DNA of 64,000 bases from Pseudomonas sp. ATCC PTA-122608 (GTDB lineage Bacteria; Pseudomonadota; Gammaproteobacteria; Pseudomonadales; Pseudomonadaceae), in the NCBI RefSeq assembly GCF_001952855.1, contig NZ_LPNO01000004.1:51234-115233 (forward strand), written 5' to 3'. The notes under the pieces were generated by a model. It saw nothing but the letters and a program-made list of their open reading frames with translations. It ran no database searches and was not told the origin of the DNA. The translations under genes were made by a program, and so were the position numbers. This document shows, in pieces, positions 38,850-48,200 of this stretch (its first letter is position 1; each line of letters opens with the position of its first letter).

Positions 38850-39767
38850 GTGGACCGTTTTAATGCGATGCGAGTGTTCGTGCGGATTGTCGAGCTGGGC
38901 GGGTTTGCCAAGGCGGCCGACAGCCTGCAACTGCCGCGCGCCTCGGTCACGATCCTGATCAAACAACTGGAGGCACACCTTGGGGTGCAACTGTTGCAGC
39001 GCACCACGCGCCAGGTCAGCCCGACCCTGGACGGTGCCGCCTACTACCAGCGTTGCGTGAGCCTGCTGGCGGACCTTGAGGAAACCGAGGCGGTGTTCTC
39101 CACCAGCCGCCGCAACCCGCGCGGCACGTTGCGTATCGATATGCCGTCCGGGATCGGGCGCTTCCTGGTGATTCCGGCAATGCCCGAGTTCACCACGCGT
39201 TACCCGCAGATTGACTTGGAAATCGGCCTCAACGACCGCCCGGTGGACCTGATCCGCGAAGGCGTGGACTGCGTGTTGCGCGGCGGCCTGGCGCTGGACG
39301 AGTCGCTGGTGGCCCGGCCGCTGGCGATGATGGATCAGGTGACCTGCGCCAGTCCCGGTTACCTGCAGCAGTTCGGCATGCCATCGACGCTGGAGGCGCT
39401 GGCCGGCCATCAAGTGGTGGAGTATTTCTCCAGCATCAGCGGCAAACGGTATGGTCTGGAATTTCAGATCGGCAACGACATCCGTCTGGTCGATCTGCCC
39501 AAGCAAGTCTCGGTCAACAGCGCCGACGGTTACCTGGCCGCCTGTGAAGCGGGTTACGGCCTGGTGCAGACGCCGTATTACCACGCCGTTCGCCAGTTGG
39601 AAGCGGGCACGCTGGTGGAGGTGCTGGCGCATCAGCCGCCGCCGAAGTTGCCGCTGACCGCGTTGTACCCGCCGCATCGCCAGCTGTCGCAACGGGTGCG
39701 GGTATTTGTCGATTGGCTGGTGGAGCTTTGCGCCCGGCCGGGCAACGGGTTGCAGCGTCAGCCTTGA
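38850..39767 (+). CDS. LysR-family transcriptional regulator
   Basis: A 305-residue LTTR. The winged helix (about 1-60) carries FVRIVELGGFAKAADSLQLP and SVTILIKQLEAHLGVQLLQR. The effector-binding domain covers about 90-300. The start is GTG at 38850, with GAAGGAA upstream at normal spacing. It is divergent from the aldo/keto reductase gene, the arrangement typical of an LTTR and its target. The intergenic region is AT-rich (TATCACTATTATGAAATTC around 38802), suitable for an LTTR site. Its last 10 bases overlap the end of the convergent AraC gene. Confidence 0.9.
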   Translation: MDRFNAMRVFVRIVELGGFAKAADSLQLPRASVTILIKQLEAHLGVQLLQRTTRQVSPTLDGAAYYQRCVSLLADLEETEAVFSTSRRNPRGTLRIDMPSGIGRFLVIPAMPEFTTRYPQIDLEIGLNDRPVDLIREGVDCVLRGGLALDESLVARPLAMMDQVTCASPGYLQQFGMPSTLEALAGHQVVEYFSSISGKRYGLEFQIGNDIRLVDLPKQVSVNSADGYLAACEAGYGLVQTPYYHAVRQLEAGTLVEVLAHQPPPKLPLTALYPPHRQLSQRVRVFVDWLVELCARPGNGLQRQP

Positions 39768-40663
39768 GCCTTGCGGTAGGCGCCGGGCTGGATGCCGGTG
39801 ACTTTATGAAAGGCGCGGGTAAAGGCTGCGACGGATTGATAACCCACGGCGAGGGACACGTCCGCCACTGTCTGGTCCTGCTTGAACAGCTGGCAGGCGT
39901 GGCGCACGCGCATCATCAGCAGCACTTGCCCCGGCGACTGGCCGCACAGTTCATTAAAGCGCTTGAAGAACGCCGAGCGCGACAAGCCGGTGCAGGCCGC
40001 CATGCTTTCCAGGGTCCAGGGATCGGCGGGGCGTGCAATCAACTGTTCCAGCAGATTGGCAAACGCCGGTTGCCGGGCCAGCGCCGCGAGCCCGCCGAGG
40101 TCGGTGTTGTCCAGCACCTGTTGGCGCAGCACGTAGAGAAACAGCAGGTGGCACAGGCGCTCCAGCAAGGCGGGCGAGGGCGCCGGCGTGCGCTCGCATT
40201 CCTGCAGGATCAATTCGAACAGGTTGCGCGCAGCAGTCAGCGAAGGGTCACCGGCCCGCAGGACGATCCAGGCGGGCAGGGTGTCGACAATCATCGCAGA
40301 CAGCCCGGACTGGAAATGAAAGAACCCGCACACCAGACCCACGCCGTCACTGGCGTGGCTGTCCAGCGGGACCATTGGCGTGCGCGGGCATTCCTGGGCG
40401 CCGGTGGCGGTGCCATCGCTGGACAAGCGGTACGCGAGGTCCCGCAGCAGGAATACCGCATCGCCGTTGTTCAGCGGATAAGGGGTCGAGTCGCCCTCGA
40501 TGTGCATCCAGCACTGCCCTTGCACCACCAGATGAAAACTGGCACTCGCCAGGCCATGGGTGCTGGCGTGCCAGTCGCCGCAGTAACGCCCGACGTGAAA
40601 CAGGCTGGTGTTGAGTTCGAGGCTATCTAATAACCAATCGACGAGGGAGCTGGACGAATTCAT
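39758..40663 (-). CDS. AraC-family regulator with cupin sensor
   Basis: A 301-residue AraC/XylS regulator. The N-terminal cupin-type sensor (about 15-190) contains HLVVQGQCWMHIEG and PLNNGDAVFLLRD. The C-terminal double helix-turn-helix (about 205-298) has ACTGLSRSAFFKRFNELCGQ and DVSLAVGYQSVAAFTRAFHK. It is divergent from the CMD/acyl-CoA dehydrogenase/ABC operon (start 40766), so it is the likely regulator of that operon. Such cupin-AraC proteins often respond to xenobiotic or aldehyde signals; the ligand here is unknown. Confidence 0.9.
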   Translation of the reverse strand: MNSSSSLVDWLLDSLELNTSLFHVGRYCGDWHASTHGLASASFHLVVQGQCWMHIEGDSTPYPLNNGDAVFLLRDLAYRLSSDGTATGAQECPRTPMVPLDSHASDGVGLVCGFFHFQSGLSAMIVDTLPAWIVLRAGDPSLTAARNLFELILQECERTPAPSPALLERLCHLLFLYVLRQQVLDNTDLGGLAALARQPAFANLLEQLIARPADPWTLESMAACTGLSRSAFFKRFNELCGQSPGQVLLMMRVRHACQLFKQDQTVADVSLAVGYQSVAAFTRAFHKVTGIQPGAYRKAQG

Positions 40664-40765
40664 CTAACGGAAAGACTCTAGAGCAAGTAATCGCTACTTT
40701 AGACTATTGAGCAGATTTTTTATAACCAACAGACTGGGTACACGAATCCATGAGGAGACCACTCC

Positions 40766-41326
40766 ATGTCCCGCGTACCGATGCTAACCCTGGAAACCGC
40801 CCCTGAAGCGGCCAAACCCTTTCTGGAAAATGCCCTGAAGGGTTCCGGGTTCATCCCCAATCTGTTGGCGGTGTTGGCCAATGCCCCGGCAGCACTGGAA
40901 ACCTACATCACTGTCTCCGGCCTGAACGCCAAATCCGACCTGAGCCTGGCCGACCGCGAAGTGGTTCAACTGATTGCCGCCACGAACCACGGTTGCGATT
41001 TCTGCGTCGCCGGGCACACTGCCGTAGCGCGCAACAAAGCCAAGCTGCCGGAAGACGTGATCGACGCCCTGCGCCAACGCGGTGAATTGCCCAACGAGCG
41101 TTATGAGACACTGGCCGCGTTCACCCGTGAAGTGATCGCCACCCGCGGTGATGTCAGCGACGCCGGCTACGCCGCGTTCCGTGAGGCAGGCTACACCGAC
41201 GGTCATGCGCTTGAGGTTATTCTGGGCGTCAGCCTGGCCACCCTGTGCAATTTCGCCAACGTGTTTGCGCGCACGCCGCTCAACCCGGAACTGGCGCAAT
41301 ACCGTTGGGAAAAACCGGCAAGCTGA
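40766..41326 (+). CDS. Carboxymuconolactone decarboxylase family protein (AhpD-like)
   Basis: A 186-residue all-helical CMD/AhpD-type protein. The redox motif Cys-Asp-Phe-Cys in NHGCDFCVAGHTAVAR is preserved, with the downstream His, as in alkylhydroperoxidase D-like proteins. This favours a peroxidase or disulfide reductase role over lactone decarboxylation. GAGGAGACC precedes ATG 40766. It is the first gene of a five-gene operon with an acyl-CoA dehydrogenase-like enzyme and an ABC importer. Confidence 0.88.
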   Translation: MSRVPMLTLETAPEAAKPFLENALKGSGFIPNLLAVLANAPAALETYITVSGLNAKSDLSLADREVVQLIAATNHGCDFCVAGHTAVARNKAKLPEDVIDALRQRGELPNERYETLAAFTREVIATRGDVSDAGYAAFREAGYTDGHALEVILGVSLATLCNFANVFARTPLNPELAQYRWEKPAS

Positions 41327-41378
41327 AGGCGCGCAAGCGTTCGCGATGGTAAACATGCTGTAACAAGGAGAAACATGA

Positions 41379-42440
41379 ATGCTTGACCCAATCTTGAGCC
41401 GTTGGCTCGATGTTCAAGCGCAGGCCCTGGATGTGGGCAGTTGCGATCCGCAGGAAGTGCTGCCACGGCTGGCAGAGGCCAATGTATTACGTATCGGTGT
41501 GCCCAAGGACCTCGGCGGCCTGGGCGGCGATGTCACGGGCGCCATAGAGGCGATTGCCGATGTGGCCAGCCATTCCCTGGCGTCGGCGTTTGTGTGCTGG
41601 GGCCAACGCTCGTTTATCGAGTATCTGCTGCAAAGCCCGAATCAGCGCTTGCGTGAGCAACTGCTGCCGGACCTGCTGAGCGGCAAGCTGGCCGGGGCGA
41701 CCGGGCTGTCCAATGCGATGAAATTCTTGTCGGGTATCGAGTCGCTGCAAATCAGCGCCGAGCCGACCGATGACGGCTGGAACCTCAATGGCCGCCTGCA
41801 CTGGGTGACCAACCTGCGCAAGAACGGGTTTGTGGTGGCTGCCGCCATCGAGCATGCCCAGGGCGGTGCGCCGTTTATCCTGGCGATCCCCGATTCGGTG
41901 TCCGGCCTGCAGCGCTCCCGCGACCTGGAACTGTTGGGCCTGCAATCGAGCAATACCGCAGCCCTCGGCTTTGAAGCCGTGGAACTGAGCCGCGACTGGT
42001 TATTGCATGACGATGCACGCAAGTTTCTGCCGGCCGTGCGCCCGGCGTTTCTCGGTTTGCAATGCGGCATGTCCATCGGCCTGGCGCGGCGCTCGCTGGC
42101 GGAGGTGGCGAATCACCTGGGCTCCAGCCGCACCGTATTGCGCGAAGAACTGGAAGTGCTGCGTACCTCACTGGAGCAGGCGGTCAACGACCTCAAGAAA
42201 GGTTTGCTGAGCGGTCGCTTTGGTACCGAGCCGGTGCCGTTGTTCCGCCTGCGCATTGCCCTCGCGGAAATTGCTGCCAGCGCTGTGCAACTGGAGCTGC
42301 AAGCCAGCGGCGGCAAGGCCTACCTGACCGCCCACGGCAGCGGCTTTGCCCGGCGCTGGCGCGAGTCGGCATTTGTACCGATCGTGACCCCGAGCCTGGT
42401 GCAGTTGCGCACCGAGTTGAACCGTCAGGCGAATCTATGA
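41379..42440 (+). CDS. Acyl-CoA dehydrogenase-like enzyme
   Basis: A 353-residue flavoprotein of the acyl-CoA dehydrogenase superfamily, with an N-terminal helical domain (PKDLGGLGGDVTGAIEAIAD), a middle beta domain (WNLNGRLHWVTNLRKNGFVV) and a C-terminal bundle. Relatives in sulfur and dibenzothiophene metabolism are FMN-dependent monooxygenases (SfnC/DszC-like), and the adjacent ABC importer fits such a role better than fatty acid oxidation. That is inference. AAGGAG (41365-41370) precedes ATG 41379. Its stop overlaps the ABC ATPase start (ATGA). Confidence 0.8.
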   Translation: MLDPILSRWLDVQAQALDVGSCDPQEVLPRLAEANVLRIGVPKDLGGLGGDVTGAIEAIADVASHSLASAFVCWGQRSFIEYLLQSPNQRLREQLLPDLLSGKLAGATGLSNAMKFLSGIESLQISAEPTDDGWNLNGRLHWVTNLRKNGFVVAAAIEHAQGGAPFILAIPDSVSGLQRSRDLELLGLQSSNTAALGFEAVELSRDWLLHDDARKFLPAVRPAFLGLQCGMSIGLARRSLAEVANHLGSSRTVLREELEVLRTSLEQAVNDLKKGLLSGRFGTEPVPLFRLRIALAEIAASAVQLELQASGGKAYLTAHGSGFARRWRESAFVPIVTPSLVQLRTELNRQANL

Positions 42441-43240
42441 GCCAGGCGGTATTGCACGCCCAGGGGATTTGCCTGGGGTATGCGGGCAATTCGGTGCTGG
42501 AAGGTTTCGACCTGCAATTGCAGCCCGGCGAAGTGGTGTCGATCCTCGGCCCCAGCGGTGTTGGCAAGTCCAGCCTGCTGCGGGTGCTCGCCGGTTTGCA
42601 GGCGCCTCAGGGCGGCAGTATCAGCCTGCTGGGCGAGCCGTTGAATGGCCCGCATCCGCGGGTGGCGGTGGCGTTCCAGGACCCCAGCCTGTTGCCGTGG
42701 TTGAGCCTGGAAAAGAACGTCGCCTTCGGCCTGGATTTTGCCCGCCAACCGCACCTCAGCCCGCAAGAGCGACGCAGCCGGATTGACCACGCGATCAACG
42801 CGGTGGGCCTGGAACACGCCCGTCAGCAGTTTCCGGCAGCGCTGTCCGGCGGCATGGCCCAGCGTACTGCGCTGGCCCGCTGCCTGGCGCGCCAGCCGCA
42901 GGTATTGCTGCTGGACGAACCCTTCGGCGCCCTGGATGAAGTGACCCGTGCCGACATGCAGCACCTGCTGCTCAAGGTCAATCGCGAGCAAGGTTCGGCG
43001 GCAGTGCTGATCACTCACGACATCGACGAAGCGCTGCTGTTGTCCGACCGGATTCTGCTACTGGGTAACCGCCCGGCGCGGACTCTCGGCGAATGGCGGA
43101 TCGACCTGCCGCAACCGCGGGAAGAACAGGTGGAAGCCATCGGCACGCTGCGCATCGAGATTCTCAAAACCCTACGGCAGGCGAGCCGCAACGACCCCCA
43201 ACCCACTGAACTGCTGGAGCCCTGCCATGTGTCTGGATGA
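42437..43240 (+). CDS. ABC importer ATP-binding protein (SsuB/TauB type)
   Basis: A 267-residue ABC ATPase of the nitrate/sulfonate/taurine class. Walker A is GPSGVGKS (about 38-45), the Q-loop AFQDPSLLPWLSLEKNV, the signature SGGMAQRTALARC, and Walker B VLLLDEPFGALDE; the H-loop His is in LITHDID. It energises uptake through the permease encoded at 44423-45193. The start overlaps the previous stop, and the SBP gene starts 14 bp before its end, so the operon is tightly coupled. Confidence 0.93.
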   Translation: MSQAVLHAQGICLGYAGNSVLEGFDLQLQPGEVVSILGPSGVGKSSLLRVLAGLQAPQGGSISLLGEPLNGPHPRVAVAFQDPSLLPWLSLEKNVAFGLDFARQPHLSPQERRSRIDHAINAVGLEHARQQFPAALSGGMAQRTALARCLARQPQVLLLDEPFGALDEVTRADMQHLLLKVNREQGSAAVLITHDIDEALLLSDRILLLGNRPARTLGEWRIDLPQPREEQVEAIGTLRIEILKTLRQASRNDPQPTELLEPCHVSG

Positions 43241-44426
43241 CCTCACTCACTCGCGCCGTGATTTTCTCAAACTCTCGGCCGTGCTCAGTGCCGCCGGTGC
43301 CTTGCCGCTGCTGAGCAGCTTGCAGGCCCGCGCGGCCAGTGAGCCGGACGCACCGGTACGCATCGGCTACCTGCCGATCACCGACGCCACGCCGCTGCTC
43401 GTGGCCCATAACAACGGCCTGTTCGAAGCCGAAGGCATCAAGGCCGAGCGCCCGGTGCTGCTGCGCAGTTGGGCCCAGGTGATCGAGGCGTTTATTTCCG
43501 GCCAGGTCAATGTGATTCACCTGTTGTCGCCGATGACGGTTTGGGCGCGTTATGGCAGCAAGGTCCCGGCTAAGGTCGTGGCCTGGAACCACGTGGGCGG
43601 CTCGGGTTTGACCGTGTCCCCAGGCATTACCGATGTGAAGCAATTGGGCGGCAAGTCGGTGGCGATTCCGTTCTGGTACTCGATCCACAACGTGGTGGTG
43701 CAGCAGCTGTTCCGTGACAACGGCCTGACCCCGGTGGCCCGTGCCGCCGGCAGTGCTATTGCGGCTAACGAGGTCAACCTGATCGTGTTGCCACCCTCGG
43801 ACATGCCGCCGGCCCTGGCCAGCAAGCGCATCGACGGCTACATCGTCGCTGAGCCGTTCAACGCCCTCGCCGAAAACCTCAACGTGGGCCGCGTGCAGCG
43901 CTTTACCGGCGACGTGTGGCGCAACCATGCGTGCTGCGTGGTGTTCATGCATGAGCACGACCTGACCAACCGCCCGGAATGGTCGCAGAAGGTGGTGAAT
44001 GCAATCGTCAAGGCCCAGGTTTGGACCCGCGACAACCGTGAAGAGGCGGTGAAGCTGCTGTCCAAGGACGGCGAAAATCGCTACACGCCGCATGCCGAGC
44101 CGGTACTGCGCAAAGTCCTGGCGCCGGCTGCCAGCGACCGCGCGGCATACCTGGCCGACGGCGCGATCCAGCACGCCAACTGGGACGAGCACCGCATCGA
44201 CTTCCAACCGTATCCATTCCCCAGCTATACCGAGGAACTGGTGCGCCGCCTGAAAGACACGCTGATCGAGGGCGACAAGAAATTCCTCGCCGACCTGGAT
44301 CCGGCGTTTGTCGCCAAAGACCTGGTGGACGACCGCTTCGTGCGCAACGCCATCGCAGCGGTGGGCGGCATGAAGACCTTCGGCTTGCCGGAAGGCTTCG
44401 AGCGGCACGAGGAGATTGGCGTTTGA
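43227..44426 (+). CDS. ABC substrate-binding protein, Tat-exported (NrtA/SsuA-like)
   Basis: A 399-residue solute-binding protein. The N-terminus HSRRDFLKLSAVLSAAGALP carries a twin-arginine motif, so export is probably via Tat with a folded or cofactor-bearing protein. The mature part has the NMT1/NrtA-type fold: VRIGYLPITDATPLLVAHNN, GVNVIHLL-like pocket residues, and IDGYIVAEPFNALAE. Ligand class in this family includes sulfonates, nitrate and thiamine precursors; the exact ligand cannot be predicted. It overlaps both neighbours in the operon. Confidence 0.88.
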   Translation: MCLDDLTHSRRDFLKLSAVLSAAGALPLLSSLQARAASEPDAPVRIGYLPITDATPLLVAHNNGLFEAEGIKAERPVLLRSWAQVIEAFISGQVNVIHLLSPMTVWARYGSKVPAKVVAWNHVGGSGLTVSPGITDVKQLGGKSVAIPFWYSIHNVVVQQLFRDNGLTPVARAAGSAIAANEVNLIVLPPSDMPPALASKRIDGYIVAEPFNALAENLNVGRVQRFTGDVWRNHACCVVFMHEHDLTNRPEWSQKVVNAIVKAQVWTRDNREEAVKLLSKDGENRYTPHAEPVLRKVLAPAASDRAAYLADGAIQHANWDEHRIDFQPYPFPSYTEELVRRLKDTLIEGDKKFLADLDPAFVAKDLVDDRFVRNAIAAVGGMKTFGLPEGFERHEEIGV

Positions 44427-45193
44427 ACAACGGCAAAACCTTGGGGTTGCCCGGCTGGTTGCTTGGCTTGAGCGGGCTGGCAGGGTTGTTGTTGCTCTGG
44501 TGGCTGGGAGTGAAAGTGTTTGGCAGTGCGGACGGTTTGTCTGCGCGGTTTTCGCTGTCGGCGACCCTCGCCAGCCTGTGGGAATTGCTCGGGCGCAGTG
44601 AGCTGTACCTGAACATTGCCGTGAGCCTCAAGAGGATCTTCGTCGGGCTGTTCCTGGCATTGCTGATTGGCGTGCCGTTGGGCTTGCTGGTGGGCAGTTC
44701 GCGCAAGCTGGAGGCGGCGACCACGCCGGCTTTCCAGTTTTTGCGGATGATCTCGCCGCTGTCGTGGATGCCCATCGTGGTGATGTTGATGGGCGTGGGC
44801 GACCAGCCGATCTACTTCCTGCTGGCGTTCGCGGCGGTGTGGCCGATTTTGCTGAATACCGCGGCGGGTGTGCGCCAGCTTGATCCGCGCTGGTTGCAAC
44901 TGAGCAAGAGCTTGAGCGCCACACGCTGGGAAACCTTGCGCCGGGTGATTATTCCCGGGGTGATGGGGCACGTGCTGACCGGCGTGCGCCTGGCCATCGG
45001 GATCCTGTGGATTGTGCTGGTGCCGTGCGAGATGCTCGGGGTCAGCGCGGGGCTGGGTTATTACATCCTCGACACCCGCGATCGGCTGGCCTATTCCGAG
45101 CTGATGGCGATGGTGCTGCTGATCGGCCTGTTGGGGTTTGCCCTGGATGCGTTTGCGCGGTGGCTGCATCAGCGTTGGGTGCATGGAGGGTAA
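44423..45193 (+). CDS. ABC importer permease (SsuC/TauC type)
   Basis: A 256-residue inner membrane permease with about six helices and the cytoplasmic EAA-type loop (LSKSLSATRWETLRRVIIPGVM), which docks with the ATPase. The start is most likely TTG 44423, which overlaps the SBP stop (TTGA) after a GAGGAG motif. It completes the importer with the two preceding genes. A short stem-loop (45203-45233) follows. Confidence 0.9.
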   Translation: MNNGKTLGLPGWLLGLSGLAGLLLLWWLGVKVFGSADGLSARFSLSATLASLWELLGRSELYLNIAVSLKRIFVGLFLALLIGVPLGLLVGSSRKLEAATTPAFQFLRMISPLSWMPIVVMLMGVGDQPIYFLLAFAAVWPILLNTAAGVRQLDPRWLQLSKSLSATRWETLRRVIIPGVMGHVLTGVRLAIGILWIVLVPCEMLGVSAGLGYYILDTRDRLAYSELMAMVLLIGLLGFALDAFARWLHQRWVHGG

Positions 45194-45202
45194 CAACCTC
45201 AT

Positions 45203-45233
45203 GCAAAGGCTCGGAGGCTTTCCGGGCCTTTGC
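45203..45233. terminator. Stem-loop between ABC permease and toxin-like gene
   Basis: GCAAAGGC (45203-45210) and GCCTTTGC (45226-45233) are exact inverted arms between convergent genes. No T-run follows on either strand, so this may be a weak bidirectional terminator. Confidence 0.4.
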
Positions 45234-45240
45234 GATTGGC

Positions 45241-48200
45241 TCAGGGTTTCACATAGATGTGCAGGTCGCCGGGAAGGTCGCCGGGCTGTAACGGTTTGTT
45301 CGGGTCTGGCACATGGGTATGTGCTTTAAGCCCGATGCTGTGGTAAGGCATGTTCTTGTTGTCAAACACCCCGATACCGATGCTTTCCGTGAGCTCCGCC
45401 AAGCCGGGAACACCTTCGGAGGTGTTCATGTGCGCGTGCCCCACCAATGCGACCCACTTTTCGGTGCCTGAGTTCGCCTGGATAGTTTCAGCAGCGTAGT
45501 AGTTGAACTCCTTGAGTCGCTTCTCGGAGTTGATTCCGGTCTGGGTACGATCACGGGATTTATCGTATTTGTGTCGCGTCAGATAGTAATGATCGAGGGG
45601 CAGGAGTTCTATTCCATTGGCCTCAAGTTTGTTCTTGAGTTGCTCAAGTGACGGATGTGTGCGACGAGTCCCGCTGCTTCCGAGCATTCCGATTCCATCA
45701 TCAATGGGGCCATGGAGCATGTCGATATACCCTTCCAAGTAGACTTTTTTGACACCTTGGTCCTTTAACGTACTGACGTTGTCGAACAGAACTTTAAAGC
45801 TGGCCATCTGCTTGTGAGATTCTCCTAATACCAGCCCGCTTGATGTTTTAAGTGCCTCCTTGATCAGGTCGCCTACCGCGAGTGGTATCGGCACTTCGGG
45901 TATAACAGGGCGAGGCGGTATGCCGTCGATATCGATAGCCTTATAGTAATCCTTCATTTCCTGCTGAAACTTGTCCATGGTTGCCTGGCGGGTATCTGTT
46001 TTGAAGTGGTCTGCTTCCAGTTTTCCTTTCATGGCTTCCGCATAAGTGCCTTCCGGTAATGGTTTCCTGACTTTACGCGGGGGGATGATTACGTTTATCG
46101 GGTTGAATCGGTGAGCGCCCCGGCTCAGCGGCGCGTAAGGGTTCGGAGAGGGAGGCATTAGCGTGTCACTGGATTCGAACGGTTGCAGGGGGCTGCCATA
46201 CGGTTGCTGTTTCTGTGCATTGAGGGCGTACCATTTGCCGTTAACCTGCACAGCGCTCCCTTCGACAGTCTGCGTGCCCACCTTGAAGGTGCCGGTAGCG
46301 GCGGCTTCAAACCGGTCACCGGGGGCAATAAGGGCTGTGTTATTGGTCGTGCCCTTTAGTGTTCTCATGCTCTGGCTGGCAGCGTTTGCTCCCTGGAGGC
46401 TGAGTTTTCCAGCGCCTATCGCCAAATCGCCAAGGCCGCTCAGCGGATTGAGTTCCGAGAGGGCGGCAGCCCCGAAAATCTTGCTGACCTTAAGCGCTTT
46501 GCTCACTGCGCCGCCGGCCGTACCCAGCGTCTTTCCGGCCTTCGCAACGGCGCCCACGCCTGCTGTGAGCAAGCCCAACGCATCAAATGCCAAGTCAGAG
46601 AACCCGTCTTTATAGTGGCCGTTACTTAAGTTGACGATGGCTGACCTGAGGGGAATAAGGTCGAGGAAAAAATTGCCGATGGTGCCAGCGACGGCCTCTC
46701 TATGCTCATCCGGGGTACTTCCGGCGGCCTGCTGTCTTATCGCATCGAGGTCGAGCCCCTCGACGATCGAATCCGCGAGGTATTCTGCCCGCAAATTCTT
46801 GAACAGGTTGGGATTAAACCCCTCGAGTGGGTTCTCCTGCTTTATATAATCGCGCTTGGAACCGAAGGTGGAGAACTCTTCTATTCGTGTGACTTCGTCG
46901 GCAATCTTTTGGTCCCCGCGCGTGATGATGGAGTTGCCGACTTTTCTGATGGTGCCTTTTTCAGTATCGAACTCGTAGGTGGACAGGTTTTCCTGGTTTT
47001 TTGTGGTGACGAGTATTTTTTTGCTGGTATGGAAGAGCGTTTCTCCAGCGAGTGGAACCCAGCTGACTCTGTAGGATTTTTCTTTGTAGAAGTTCAGCTT
47101 CCCCAGCCGCAAGTTGTTTTTGTCATCCGGTGGAAGGTTGGCCAGGGCATTCAAGGTGGAATATTTTTTGACGGTTTTGTAGTCGCTTATGGTCTGGCTG
47201 ATGGCGTTGTCAAAGGTGTCGGGGACTTTAAAGTGCGGCCCTTGGGTAAACGCTGCAAACGCATCAAGGTCGACGCCTTGCGATCCAGGCTTGAGCGCCC
47301 ACTCGGATGCGTTTATTTTTTCGCCCTGCATGGTCAGGTCCAGCATGGAATAAGGACCACGAGTGGGGATCATCTTGTTGGCGGTTTTGTTGGGCTTGAG
47401 AAGCACCTTCTCTTCAAAGGGCACGCCTTTTCCGAATTTTTCCTTGAGCAAGTCCAGCGCTAGCTGCTGGCGGGTGGGCACTGGGGCACCCAGCAGGCTG
47501 GAGGCGTGTTTGAGTTTTTCCAACTGATGATTGAAGGCATCCATCGCGGTATCGATGTCCGCTTTTTCGTGAAGCGCATCGTCTTTCGCCTCAAGCACAC
47601 CGTTGACGATGGCCCAATCCAACAGAGCGGCTGTCTTGGCCGACTCGGGAGCGGCGCGGCTGGCGTCGGCGGTAATCATGACTTCGGCAAAGCTCATGTT
47701 CGCCACCCTGCCGGGAGACTCGGCTTCGATGGCCGCCGCCGCGATGCACAGGTTGGCCCAAGCCTGGCTGCCGTACACCACGCTGTCGGGAATATCCTTG
47801 ATCAAAAATTGTGGCGCTGTCCGCATCAGCAGCAGGTGGGCGCCAAGCGTGGCGTAAGGGGATGACGCTTTGCCGGTGTCGCTCAGGTGCTGGCGCAGGC
47901 CGGCGACAATCGACGAGACGGGTTTGCCCCAATGCTGTTTTTGTGTCAGGTCAAAACCGGCTACTTGATTGCGATGAGGTTGGGCTGTGGACTCCTGATC
48001 CAGGTCCAGGTTGATGGCTGCGAGTACGTAATCACTCACACTGCTATCGGTCGAAATGCCCTCCAGCTTGATCTGCAAGGCCTCTCCCAGTGCCTGGCCA
48101 CGGTGGGAGCCGATAAGGGCTTCCAGCGATTTGACCGGGTCGATCGAGGCGTCGTTGGGGAGCGGCAGGTTACTGTTCAGAAACTCCAGCAGCCCTCCCT

